A DNA stretch of 13,077 bases, taken from Magnetospirillum sp. GTDB lineage: Bacteria; Pseudomonadota; Alphaproteobacteria; Rhodospirillales; Magnetospirillaceae. The translations under genes were made by a program, and so were the position numbers. Every line of letters starts with the position of its first letter. Positions within the stretch are counted from its first letter, which is position 1. The stretch lies in the NCBI GenBank assembly GCA_020217035.1, contig JAIWOG010000310.1:1-13077 (forward strand), read 5' to 3'. Below are positions 1 to 9,315 of this stretch, piece after piece. A model generated the notes under the pieces. The model made no database searches, was not told the DNA's origin, and saw only the letters and a list, made by a program, of their open reading frames with translations.

Positions 1-1431
1 CGGCTTGCCGGCACCGGGCAGGCGGCCATCGGGGCCGCGCAACGGCGGGTCGCCGGGGCGGCGCTTGAACTCGGCGCGGCGCCCGGCGCCAAAACCGCCC
101 TGGTTCCTCGGCGTCCAGGCCGGGCGGTTGACTTCCCGCATCTTGTCGCGGAAGGCTTGCAGATACTGATAGCGCACGGTCTCGTCGGCGATGGAGAACG
201 CCTTGTCCTTCAACTCCTTCTCCAGCGCGGCGCGGCGTTCGGGCGTGTCCAGCGGCCGGTTGTCGGTGGCCAGGCGCCAGACCACGTCGAACAAAGGCTG
301 GGCGGCGTCCAGCACCGCCTGCATGGCGGCTGGTCCCTTGGCCTTGATCAGCGAATCCGGGTCTTCCGGGGCGGGCAGCACGGCGAATCGCAACGACTTG
401 CCCGGCTTCAGGATGGGCAGACCGCGTTCGGCGGCGCGGCCCATGGCCCGTTGGCCGGCATTGTCGCCGTCGAAACACAGGATGGGTTCGTCGGCCAGCC
501 GCCACATTTCCTCGATCTGCGCCTCGGTCATCGCCGTACCCAAGGGCGCCACGGCGAAGGTGAAGCCGGCCTGATGGAGCGCGATGACGTCCATGTAGCC
601 TTCCGCCGCCATCACGATATTGCGTTCCCGCGCCGTTTCGCGGGCCATGGCCAGGCCGTACAGCATGCTTCCCTTGTGGAACAAGGGCGTGTCGGGGGAA
701 TTCAGGTATTTCGGTTGGCCGTCGCCCAGGGTGCGGGCGCCGAAGGCCACCACCCGTCCCCGGCGGTCGGTGACCGGGAACATGACGCGGCCCCGGAAGA
801 AATCGAAACTGGCGCCGCCCCGTCCCGGCGAAGCCGGGCCACTTGACGAATCACGGGCTCCGCCCGTATCGGGTTTCTTCAGCAGCCCGACCTCGATCAA
901 TTGCGCTTCCGGGCAGGCATCGCTCATCAGCGTAGTCTTCAGCGCTTCACGGGAATCGGGCGACCAGCCCAGGCGGAAACGGGCGATGGTGTCGTCGGTC
1001 AGGCCGCGACCGCGCAAGTAGGCCAACCCCTCGCGCCCGGCCGGACCGCGCAATTGCCGCTCGAAGAATTGGCAGGCCGCTTCCATGGCGTCGTGCAGAG
1101 ATGCTCGCCGCGCCTCGACCCGACGTTCCTCGGGCGTCGCCTTGGGCACTTCCAGGCCGCATTCGGCGGCCAGGCGCTCCACCGCCTCGGTGAACGACAG
1201 GTGATGGGCCCGCATCTCGAAGCCGATGGCGTCGCCATGCGCCCCACAGCCGAAGCAGTGGAAGAAACCCTTTTCTTCATTGACCGTGAAGCTGGGGGTT
1301 TTTTCGTTGTGGAAAGGGCACAGGCCGTGGAATTCCCGCCCCTTCTTCACCAGCTTGACCCGACGCGACACCACGCCAACCAGATTGGCGCGAGCGCGGA
1401 GTTCATCCAGGAATTGGGGCGGGAAGGCCAT
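1..1431 (-). CDS. dnaG: DNA primase DnaG (C-terminal end beyond window)
   Basis: DnaG synthesises the RNA primers for lagging-strand replication and works with the replicative helicase DnaB. The frame is open for 477 codons and runs off the left edge. The N-terminal zinc-binding domain has the expected ligands C38, H41, C59 and C62 (LCPFHNEKTPSF, HCFGCG). The TOPRIM catalytic core shows EGYMDV with E277 and CFDGD with D321 and D323, the metal-binding acidic residues. From about residue 440 it becomes a Gly/Arg/Pro-rich linker, which normally joins the core to the helicase-binding domain; that domain (roughly 120-180 residues) is outside the window. The ATG at 1431 fits the family start (MAFPPQFLDELRAR) and has AGGG-type ribosome-binding sequence upstream. 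It follows yqeY by 26 bases and is probably co-transcribed with it. An oddity is a Ser/Gly/Pro-rich insertion at about residues 187-203 encoded by two adjacent palindromes (separate entry). Confidence 0.97.
   Translation of the reverse strand, partial: MAFPPQFLDELRARANLVGVVSRRVKLVKKGREFHGLCPFHNEKTPSFTVNEEKGFFHCFGCGAHGDAIGFEMRAHHLSFTEAVERLAAECGLEVPKATPEERRVEARRASLHDAMEAACQFFERQLRGPAGREGLAYLRGRGLTDDTIARFRLGWSPDSREALKTTLMSDACPEAQLIEVGLLKKPDTGGARDSSSGPASPGRGGASFDFFRGRVMFPVTDRRGRVVAFGARTLGDGQPKYLNSPDTPLFHKGSMLYGLAMARETARERNIVMAAEGYMDVIALHQAGFTFAVAPLGTAMTEAQIEEMWRLADEPILCFDGDNAGQRAMGRAAERGLPILKPGKSLRFAVLPAPEDPDSLIKAKGPAAMQAVLDAAQPLFDVVWRLATDNRPLDTPERRAALEKELKDKAFSIADETVRYQYLQAFRDKMREVNRPAWTPRNQGGFGAGRRAEFKRRPGDPPLRGPDGRLPGAGKP
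824..867. repeat. Double-palindrome element inserted in frame in dnaG
   Basis: Two perfect hairpins sit side by side inside the dnaG coding sequence: arms CCCGGC/GCCGGG at 824-829 and 833-838 around GAA, and arms ACGGGC/GCCCGT at 853-858 and 862-867 around TCC. Compared from memory with E. coli DnaG, the protein is about 16 residues longer here, between the GLL/GML segment and the F-D-x-F-R-x-R-V-M-F-P segment, which closely matches the length of the paired hairpins. The insert encodes a low-complexity Ser/Gly/Pro/Arg stretch and contains a TCA serine codon, otherwise avoided in these genes. It resembles short palindromic elements known to insert in frame in some alphaproteobacterial genes; whether it is dispersed in this genome cannot be seen from one copy. 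Confidence 0.6.
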
Positions 1432-1457
1432 CGTGCCCTACCCTTTCAGCCGATGGA

Positions 1458-1916
1458 TCAGGCGCCCAGCAGCTTTTTGGTCAACGCGCTGGCCTTGGTG
1501 AAATCCATGGTTCCGGCGTGACGTTCCTTCAAGGCGGCCATCACCCGGCCCATGTCCTTGATGCCGCTGGCCCCCAGTTCGGCGATGACGGCCGAAACGG
1601 CCTGCGTCATCTCGTCCTCGTTCAGCTGACGCGGCAAGAACCGCTCGATGATGGCGATTTCGTCCACTTCCTGCTGCGCCAGTTCCAAACGGCCGCCTTG
1701 TTCGTAAAGCGAGATGCTTTCGCGGCGCTGCTTGATCATGGATTGCAGCATGGACAGGATTTCGTCATCGCTGATGCCATCCATCACGCCGCGCGAGCGG
1801 GCGGCGATGTCGCGGTCCTTCAGGGCCGCGAGGATCAGACGAATGGTGGACACCACCCGGCTGTCCTTGGACAGCATGGCGGCTTTCAAAGCATCGTTGA
1901 GCTGCGGACGCAGCAT
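1458..1916 (-). CDS. GatB/YqeY domain protein
   Basis: A 152-residue stand-alone YqeY-family protein, about the usual length. The family shares its fold with the C-terminal tRNA-binding region of GatB, the amidotransferase subunit that converts misacylated Glu-tRNA(Gln) or Asp-tRNA(Asn); the role of free-standing YqeY is not settled. Visible family features are the N-terminal helix beginning MLRPQLNDALKAAM, a charged TIRLILAALKDRDI segment, IKQRRESI, an E-x-x-x-I-x-x-F-L-P-R-Q-L segment around residues 87-99, and GIKDMGRVMAALKE near residue 117. The ATG at 1916 has a strong GGGGAGG ribosome-binding site at 1921-1927. It lies directly upstream of dnaG (26-base gap), an arrangement common in alphaproteobacteria, where rpoD often follows. 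A candidate promoter lies at 1964-1992. It has no membrane segment or signal peptide, so the protein is cytoplasmic. Confidence 0.93.
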   Translation of the reverse strand: MLRPQLNDALKAAMLSKDSRVVSTIRLILAALKDRDIAARSRGVMDGISDDEILSMLQSMIKQRRESISLYEQGGRLELAQQEVDEIAIIERFLPRQLNEDEMTQAVSAVIAELGASGIKDMGRVMAALKERHAGTMDFTKASALTKKLLGA

Positions 1917-1963
1917 GGGGCCTCCCCGGAAAGTCCCGTCCCCCCGGACGAAAGAAAGCGATA

Positions 1964-1992
1964 ACGCTATCCGGAATCGCCCCGCATGGCAA
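1964..1992 (-). promoter_or_regulatory. Candidate sigma-70 promoter for yqeY-dnaG
   Basis: Reading leftward, TTGCCA (1992-1987) is followed after 17 bases by TAGCGT (1969-1964). The -35 box is good, the spacing is ideal and the -10 box is weak. Transcription would start near 1957, about 40 bases before the yqeY ATG. This is a pattern match only. Confidence 0.35.
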
Positions 1993-2040
1993 CGACTCTG
2001 TGGCGCATTATGGGGTTGAATTCCCTTGGTTTTGGAATCC

Positions 2041-2067
2041 TTGACGGAAGGCCCGGATTTCTATAAG
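2041..2067 (+). promoter_or_regulatory. Candidate distal promoter for carAB
   Basis: TTGACG (2041-2046) and TATAAG (2062-2067) are both close to consensus but are separated by only 15 bases, shorter than the usual 16-18. A shifted CTTGAC/CTATAA reading, resembling alphaproteobacterial promoters, has the same spacing. If used, it would give a leader of about 160 bases carrying both hairpins. Confidence 0.4.
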
Positions 2068-2100
2068 AAGCGGCCGTTTACCTGCCGCATCTCGGACCAA

Positions 2101-2130
2101 CCAGGGTCCCTTTCGCGGGACTGAGCCTGG
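2101..2130 (+). promoter_or_regulatory. Hairpin in the carA leader region
   Basis: CCAGG-GTCCC (2101-2110) pairs with GGGAC (2117-2121) and CCTGG (2126-2130), leaving a 6-base loop and a TGAG bulge, ten base pairs in total. No T-run follows, so it is not a simple terminator. It would be transcribed only from the distal promoter candidate at 2041-2067. Confidence 0.4.
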
Positions 2131-2172
2131 AACAAGCGGGCAAGTCCTCGCGTTCTTGTGCGGCCTAAAGCA

Positions 2173-2178
2173 TATTAT
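2173..2178 (+). promoter_or_regulatory. Candidate proximal carAB -10 box
   Basis: TATTAT matches the -10 consensus at five of six positions in an otherwise GC-rich area. No good -35 box lies at 16-18 bases; GTTCTT at 2152-2157 is 15 bases away. A start near 2184-2186 would place the 2188-2210 hairpin at the extreme 5' end of the transcript. Confidence 0.3.
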
Positions 2179-2187
2179 AGACACCCA

Positions 2188-2210
2188 TCGTCCTGGCCCC
2201 GCCGGGACGA
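2188..2210 (+). promoter_or_regulatory. Stable hairpin just upstream of the carA ribosome-binding site
   Basis: TCGTCCTGGC (2188-2197) pairs with GCCGGGACGA (2201-2210) around a CCC loop: ten pairs including one G-U wobble. It ends ten bases before the A/G-rich ribosome-binding site. It could stabilise the transcript 5' end or influence initiation of carA. No T-run follows. Confidence 0.5.
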
Positions 2211-2220
2211 CACGCCACGA

Positions 2221-2232
2221 AAAAGGACCGCC
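2221..2232 (+). promoter_or_regulatory. carA ribosome-binding site that fixes the start
   Basis: AAAAGGA at 2221-2227 lies five bases before the ATG at 2233. This favours that start over the in-frame GTG at 2158, which would add 25 basic residues not typical of CarA and lacks such a site. Confidence 0.75.
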
Positions 2233-3396
2233 ATGCCCAACTTCGACATCCCGCGCCCCCCCGGCGCCACCGCCGCCCTGGTCCTGGCCGACGGCACCGT
2301 GCTGTGGGGCAAGGGCTTGGGCGCCGCCGGCATGTCGGTGGGTGAAGTGGTGTTCAACACCGCCATGACCGGCTATCAGGAAACCCTGACCGATCCCAGC
2401 TATGCCGGCCAGATCATCACCTTCACCTTCCCCCATATCGGCAATGTCGGCACCAACGCCGAGGACATCGAGACGGTGACGCCGGCCGCCCGCGGCCTGA
2501 TCGTGCGCGCCGACATCACCGAGCCGGCCAACTGGCGGGCCGCCAAGCATCTGGACGCCTGGATGAAGTCGTTCAACATGGTCGGCCTGGCCGGAATCGA
2601 CACCCGCGCCCTGACCCGACGCATCCGCGATGCCGGCGCCCCCAACGGCGTCGTCGTCCACGCGCCCGACGGCAACGTCGACCTGCAAGCCGCCTGGGAA
2701 AAGGCCACCTCCTGGCCCGGCCTGGAAGGCATGGACCTGGCGCTGGACGTTTCTTGCACCCAAGGTTACGCCTGGGACGAGACCGAATGGGCGCTGGGCC
2801 AGGGCTACGGCAAGCAAGCCGATCCCAAGTTCCACGTGGTCGCCATCGATTTTGGGGCCAAGCGCAACATCCTGCGCTGCCTGGCCAGCGCCGGCTGCAA
2901 GGTCACCGTGCTGCCGGCCAAGTCCACCGCCGAGGACGTGCTGCGCCACCAGCCCGACGGCGTCTTTTTGTCCAACGGCCCCGGCGACCCGGCGGCCACC
3001 GGCGCATACGCCGTGCCCATGATCCAGGGCGTCATCGAAGCCGGCAAGCCGGTCTTCGGCATTTGCCTGGGCCACCAGATGCTGTCTTTGGCGCTGGGCG
3101 CCAAGACCTTCAAGATGGACACCGGCCACCGCGGCGCCAACCATCCGGTCAAGGATTTGGAAACCGGCAAGGTGGAAATCACCAGCCAGAACCACGGCTT
3201 CGTGGTGGACGAGGAATCGCTGCCCGCCAACGTGGAAGTCACCCACCGGTCGCTTTTCGACAAGTCGGTGGAAGGCATCAAGGTCAAGGACAAGCCGGTG
3301 TTTTCGGTGCAATACCACCCGGAAGCCAGCCCCGGCCCCATGGACAGCCATTATTTGTTCGACCGCTTCGTCGACCTGATCGCCCAGTCGAAGTAA
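2233..3396 (+). CDS. carA: Carbamoyl-phosphate synthase small subunit
   Basis: CarA is the glutaminase subunit of carbamoyl-phosphate synthase. It hydrolyses glutamine and channels ammonia to CarB, feeding pyrimidine and arginine synthesis in the cytoplasm. The protein is 387 residues, close to E. coli CarA (about 382). The N-terminal CPSase small-chain domain (about 10-150) includes FNTAMTGYQETLTDPSY and GIDTRALTRRIR. The C-terminal class I glutamine amidotransferase domain carries SNGPGDP, the nucleophile C278 in GICLGHQ, and H362 and E364 in YHPEASPGP, so the catalytic triad is complete. The start is set by the AAAAGGA site. carB follows after 63 bases containing alternative hairpins. Regulation may involve the structured leader and two candidate promoters; no known operator is recognised. 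Confidence 0.98.
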   Translation: MPNFDIPRPPGATAALVLADGTVLWGKGLGAAGMSVGEVVFNTAMTGYQETLTDPSYAGQIITFTFPHIGNVGTNAEDIETVTPAARGLIVRADITEPANWRAAKHLDAWMKSFNMVGLAGIDTRALTRRIRDAGAPNGVVVHAPDGNVDLQAAWEKATSWPGLEGMDLALDVSCTQGYAWDETEWALGQGYGKQADPKFHVVAIDFGAKRNILRCLASAGCKVTVLPAKSTAEDVLRHQPDGVFLSNGPGDPAATGAYAVPMIQGVIEAGKPVFGICLGHQMLSLALGAKTFKMDTGHRGANHPVKDLETGKVEITSQNHGFVVDEESLPANVEVTHRSLFDKSVEGIKVKDKPVFSVQYHPEASPGPMDSHYLFDRFVDLIAQSK

Positions 3397-3401
3397 GCAA
3401 G

Positions 3402-3434
3402 CCTGTTTTGACAGGGGTGCGCCGATCGCGCCCC
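3402..3434 (+). promoter_or_regulatory. Mutually exclusive hairpins between carA and carB
   Basis: Hairpin A is CCTGT (3402-3406) with ACAGG (3411-3415) around TTTG. Hairpin B is GGGGTGCG (3414-3421) with CGCGCCCC (3427-3434) around CCGAT, eight pairs with one wobble. They share bases 3414-3415 and cannot both form completely. No T-run follows B, so it is not an intrinsic terminator. The carB ribosome-binding site (GGAAG, 3446-3450) is 12 bases downstream. Plausible roles are mRNA stability or tuning of the carA:carB ratio. Confidence 0.45.
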
Positions 3435-3459
3435 AAACCTTATCTGGAAGCGTTCCGCC

Positions 3460-6711
<3,252 letters not shown>

Positions 6712-6729
6712 CGCGGGGGCTTTGAAGGA

Positions 6730-7203
6730 ATGGAAAAAATCCCGATGACTCCGGCCGGTTTGACCGCGCTGGAGGACGAATTGCGTAACCTGAAGGCGGT
6801 GGAACGCCCGGCGGTGATCAAGGCCATCGCCGAAGCGCGTGAACATGGCGACCTGTCGGAAAACGCCGAATACCACGCCGCCCGCGAGCGTCAGAGCTTC
6901 ATCGAAGGCCGGGTCGCCGAGTTGGAAGACATCATCAGCCGCGCCCAGGTCATCGACGTGACGCAGATGTCGGGTGACCAGGTGCGCTTCGGCGCCACCG
7001 TCACCCTGGCCGACGAAGACAGCGACGACGAAGTGGTCTACACCATCGTCGGCGCCCACGAAGCCGACATCAAGTCGGGCCGCATGAGCGTGCATTCGCC
7101 GCTGGCCCGCGCCCTGATCGGCAAGCATATCGGCGACACGGTGGAAGTCACCACCCCGGGCGGGTCGAAATCCTATGAAGTGGTGGACGTGAAATACGTC
7201 TGA
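6730..7203 (+). CDS. greA: Transcription elongation factor GreA
   Basis: GreA enters the secondary channel of RNA polymerase and stimulates cleavage of backtracked RNA, rescuing paused complexes. The protein is 157 residues, the normal size. The N-terminal coiled coil (about 1-75) carries the acidic tip HGDLSENAEYH with D41 and E44 at the same positions as in E. coli GreA. The C-terminal FKBP-like domain (about 80-157) contains INSPLAR-like HSPLARALIGK and ends TPGGSKSYEVVDVKYV. The start giving MEKIPMT aligns with E. coli MQAIPMT. The GAAGGA motif abuts this ATG with no spacer, which is odd; a GGGGG run at 6715-6719 is better placed. It lies 18 bases after carB and is closed by a strong terminator. 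Confidence 0.98.
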   Translation: MEKIPMTPAGLTALEDELRNLKAVERPAVIKAIAEAREHGDLSENAEYHAARERQSFIEGRVAELEDIISRAQVIDVTQMSGDQVRFGATVTLADEDSDDEVVYTIVGAHEADIKSGRMSVHSPLARALIGKHIGDTVEVTTPGGSKSYEVVDVKYV

Positions 7204-7229
7204 CCGCCGTCAGGGATGCGGAAACGAAG

Positions 7230-7256
7230 AAGCCCAGGGATCACCTGGGCTTTTTT
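7230..7256 (+). terminator. Rho-independent terminator after greA
   Basis: AAGCCCAGG (7230-7238) pairs with CCTGGGCTT (7244-7252) around GATCA, and a six-T run occupies 7251-7256. It closes the carA-carB-greA unit. On the minus strand the same stem is followed by the pyrimidine-rich CTTCTTCGTTT sequence, so it may also stop the convergent unit whose last stop codon is at 7256-7258. Confidence 0.92.
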
Positions 7257-7843
7257 CATGGCGCGGAGACCAAATGGGCGACCACCCATTTGATGCCCTC
7301 CACCTCGCCGGCATCTTCCTTCAGCGCCTGGGCCTGGGCCTTGTCGGCGACGCCGCCCAGCAGGAAGGCGACGTTGTTCAGCACCCGGATGGTCAGGCCC
7401 GACTTGCCCGCGATTCCCAGGGTCTGGCGGACCTTGTTTTCCATGGCCTGATCGGGGATGAACAGGTCGAGTGCGCGGTCTTCGGCCAGCACCAATTCGT
7501 TCCGCACCTTGGTGACGCCCTGAACGCCGGCGGCGGCCTGTTCGGCGCGGCGGCGCTGTTCGGGCTTGATCACCGCGCCCATCAGCAAGACAGTGCCGTT
7601 CCACACCTCGACGGTGACGGCGCGGAAGGCCGAAGCATCCAGTGCGCGGATTTTGCGTTGGGTCAGGGACTGGATGACGTCGTCACGGTTCGCGTCCTGG
7701 CGCGAACGTTCGACGGTCGCCACCGCAGCATGGGGGGCCGGCCCCGACACCGTCGGGGTGGGGCTTGACGCCGTCTCGCCGGTGGTCTGGCAGGCCGCCA
7801 GGGCCAGGCAGGTTGACATCAGGACCACCATGCGAAGGGACAT
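7256..7843 (-). CDS. Double-BON-domain lipoprotein, DolP-like
   Basis: A 195-residue predicted lipoprotein. A short hydrophobic signal peptide ends in the lipobox LAAC, with C18 as the lipidated residue, followed by a Ser/Thr/Pro linker (about 19-45). Two BON domains follow at about 51-119 and 131-193, each with the hydrophobic turn patterns NGTVLLMG and NNVAFLLGG. Size and layout match E. coli DolP (YraP), an outer-membrane lipoprotein that binds anionic phospholipid and supports envelope integrity; orthology is inferred from architecture only. The residue after the Cys is Gln, not Asp, so outer-membrane sorting is plausible. The start at 7843 has TGA of the upstream gene only two bases away and AGGAGA at 7851-7856, indicating translational coupling. 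The stop overlaps the T-run of the greA terminator. Confidence 0.85.
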   Translation of the reverse strand: MSLRMVVLMSTCLALAACQTTGETASSPTPTVSGPAPHAAVATVERSRQDANRDDVIQSLTQRKIRALDASAFRAVTVEVWNGTVLLMGAVIKPEQRRRAEQAAAGVQGVTKVRNELVLAEDRALDLFIPDQAMENKVRQTLGIAGKSGLTIRVLNNVAFLLGGVADKAQAQALKEDAGEVEGIKWVVAHLVSAP

Positions 7844-7845
7844 GC

Positions 7846-8556
7846 TCAGCTCTCCTCGTCCTCGGGCAGACCGCGAGCCTTGCGATAGCGCCGCCACAGC
7901 CACAGCCCCAGCACGGTGGAAACCACGAACAGCATGGCCGACAGGATGGTGTTGGTGACGGGGTCCAGTTCCATGCCGCCGCCCAGCAAGGCGAAGACGA
8001 TGGTTTGCGGCAAATAGCCGATGGCCGAGCCGGCGAAGAACGGCAAGGCCCGCACCCCCGACACCCCGGCCGCCAGGTTGGCCACCAGGTTGGACGAAAA
8101 CGGCGACAGCCGCAGCACCAAAGCCATGGTCATCGGGTTGCCGGACAAGAAGTCGTCGATCTTCTTGACCCGTCCTGGAAAGCGCCGGGCCAGGAAGTCG
8201 CGGCCCATGAAGCGGGCGTAGTAGAACACCCCCAGGGCGCCCATCAGGGTGGCCAGCAGCGACAGCAGGGTGCCCAGCAGGAAGCCGAAGGCATAGCCGC
8301 CCAGGAACGACACCACCTGACGCGGCATGCCGAGCGCGGTGAACGAGGCGCCGACCAGGATGAACAGGGCTTCGCCCCACAATCCCTTGCCGCGCACCTC
8401 GGAATCGACCCAGCCGCTTTCCAGCATGCTTTTCAGGCCGACCAGTTCCAGCAGGGCGCCGACCGCCGCCAAGGTGGCGATCAGCACCAGGCCGCGCAGC
8501 AGCACCTTGGGGTCCAACAGAGGGTGGCGCTTGGCGGCCATGACGGTGTCGTTCAT
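7846..8556 (-). CDS. TVP38/TMEM64 (DedA superfamily) membrane protein
   Basis: A 236-residue integral inner-membrane protein of the SNARE-associated/TVP38-TMEM64 family. Hydrophobic segments lie at about 19-40, 60-77, 82-113 (possibly re-entrant), 143-165, 168-192 and 203-221, followed by a positively charged tail. Family motifs include GGYAFGFLLGTLLSLLATLMGA, shortened here to GGYAFGFLLG, then the ARFMGRDF stretch, and LRLSPFSSNLVANLAAG with GSAIGYLPQT, the second half-repeat. DedA-superfamily members have been linked to lipid scrambling and to recycling of undecaprenyl phosphate; the substrate here is unknown. The ATG at 8556 overlaps the glycosyltransferase stop by four bases (ATGA), and the BON gene begins two bases after its stop, so the three appear coupled. 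An alternative Met six codons in is possible. Confidence 0.88.
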   Translation of the reverse strand: MNDTVMAAKRHPLLDPKVLLRGLVLIATLAAVGALLELVGLKSMLESGWVDSEVRGKGLWGEALFILVGASFTALGMPRQVVSFLGGYAFGFLLGTLLSLLATLMGALGVFYYARFMGRDFLARRFPGRVKKIDDFLSGNPMTMALVLRLSPFSSNLVANLAAGVSGVRALPFFAGSAIGYLPQTIVFALLGGGMELDPVTNTILSAMLFVVSTVLGLWLWRRYRKARGLPEDEES

Positions 8557-9293
8557 TGCGGCGGGATTTCGACCACCGGGTTGCGCGAGCGGCGCATCAG
8601 CCACATCACCCCCAGCAGGTCGGGAACCCCCACCAGGGCCCGGCGCAGATTGCTGTAATTGGAAGCGCCGGCCCCACGCGGCCGATGGTTGACCACCACC
8701 GATTCCACCTTGCCGCCGGCCCGGATGGTCAAGGCCGGCAGATAACGGTGCATGTGGTCGAAGCGGGGCAAATCCAGGAACAGGGCGCGGCTGAACAGCT
8801 TCGAGCCGCAGCCGGTGTCCGGGGTGTTGTCCTTCAGCGCCCAGGCACGGATGGCGTTGGCCGCCTTCGACGCCCAACGCCGTGACGAGGTGTCCTTGCG
8901 GTTGGCCCGCCATCCGGCGATCAGAAGTTTTTCCCGGCTGGCTTCCGGTTCGGCCTTCCAGCGGGCCAGCATGTTGGGAATGTCGGCCGGGTCGTTCTGG
9001 CCGTCGCCGTCCAGCATGGCGATCAGCGGCGCGGCTGCGTGCTTGACGGCGGTGGCGATGGCCTGGCTTTGGCCGCAACTGGCTTGATGACGGACGAAGC
9101 GCAGACGCGGGAACCGGGTCCGCGCCTCGACCAGCTTGGCGGGTGTCGCGTCAGTGGAACCGTCGTCCACATAGATGATTTCGAACTCGGCCACACCGTC
9201 CAGCGCCGCGTGAATCTCGCTCACCAGCGGCAGGATGTTGTCGGCTTCGTTCTTGACGGGAACCACCACCGCCAGTTCGGGCAGCGTCTTCAT
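8553..9293 (-). CDS. Family 2 glycosyltransferase, polyprenyl-phosphate type
   Basis: A 246-residue single-domain GT-A enzyme resembling dolichyl/polyprenyl-phosphate sugar synthases. The N-terminal VVVPVKNEADNI is typical of GT2. YVDDGSTD has the nucleotide-binding aspartates D43 and D44. LDGDGQNDP carries the DxD metal-binding pair D95 and D97. DTGCGSKLFSR and HRPRGAGASNY are further hallmarks of the DPM1-like subgroup. The C-terminal segment LVGVPDLLGVMWLMRR is hydrophobic and probably membrane-associated, with no separate transmembrane domain. The likely role is transfer of a sugar from a nucleotide donor to a polyprenyl phosphate for envelope glycan or lipid A decoration; sugar and acceptor are unknown. 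AAGGTG at 9299-9304 precedes the ATG. It begins 22 bases after accA and overlaps the TVP38 gene by four bases. Confidence 0.9.
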   Translation of the reverse strand: MKTLPELAVVVPVKNEADNILPLVSEIHAALDGVAEFEIIYVDDGSTDATPAKLVEARTRFPRLRFVRHQASCGQSQAIATAVKHAAAPLIAMLDGDGQNDPADIPNMLARWKAEPEASREKLLIAGWRANRKDTSSRRWASKAANAIRAWALKDNTPDTGCGSKLFSRALFLDLPRFDHMHRYLPALTIRAGGKVESVVVNHRPRGAGASNYSNLRRALVGVPDLLGVMWLMRRSRNPVVEIPPQ

Positions 9294-9315
9294 GGTGTCA
9301 CCTTGACGTCGGGGG

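Larger units (their letters stand above)
1917..2232. other. Divergent intergenic region yqeY / carA
   Basis: This 316-base gap separates the leftward yqeY-dnaG unit from the rightward carAB-greA unit. It contains a candidate leftward promoter (1964-1992), two candidate rightward promoter elements (2041-2067 and 2173-2178), and two hairpins that would lie in the carA leader (2101-2130 and 2188-2210). I see no RNA gene and no convincing small coding sequence. An open frame continuous with carA begins at a GTG at 2158, but it has no ribosome-binding site and its added residues do not resemble CarA. Confidence 0.7.

Noticed and set aside
157..846. A 229-codon plus-strand frame opposite dnaG
   Set aside because: It is an antisense shadow of the primase gene; it ends at the TGA created by the TCA codon in the palindromic insert.
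1938..1950. Small CGTCC/GGACG hairpin upstream of yqeY
   Set aside because: Only five base pairs in a GC-rich area with nothing else to support a function.
2158..2232. N-terminal extension of carA from a GTG at 2158
   Set aside because: No ribosome-binding site, 25 basic residues absent from CarA, and a good AAAAGGA site precedes the ATG at 2233. The stretch also overlaps a strong hairpin.
7844..8380. Long in-frame upstream extension of the BON lipoprotein gene
   Set aside because: It overlaps the TVP38 gene in another frame; the lipoprotein start at 7843 with AGGAGA and a clear lipobox is far better supported.
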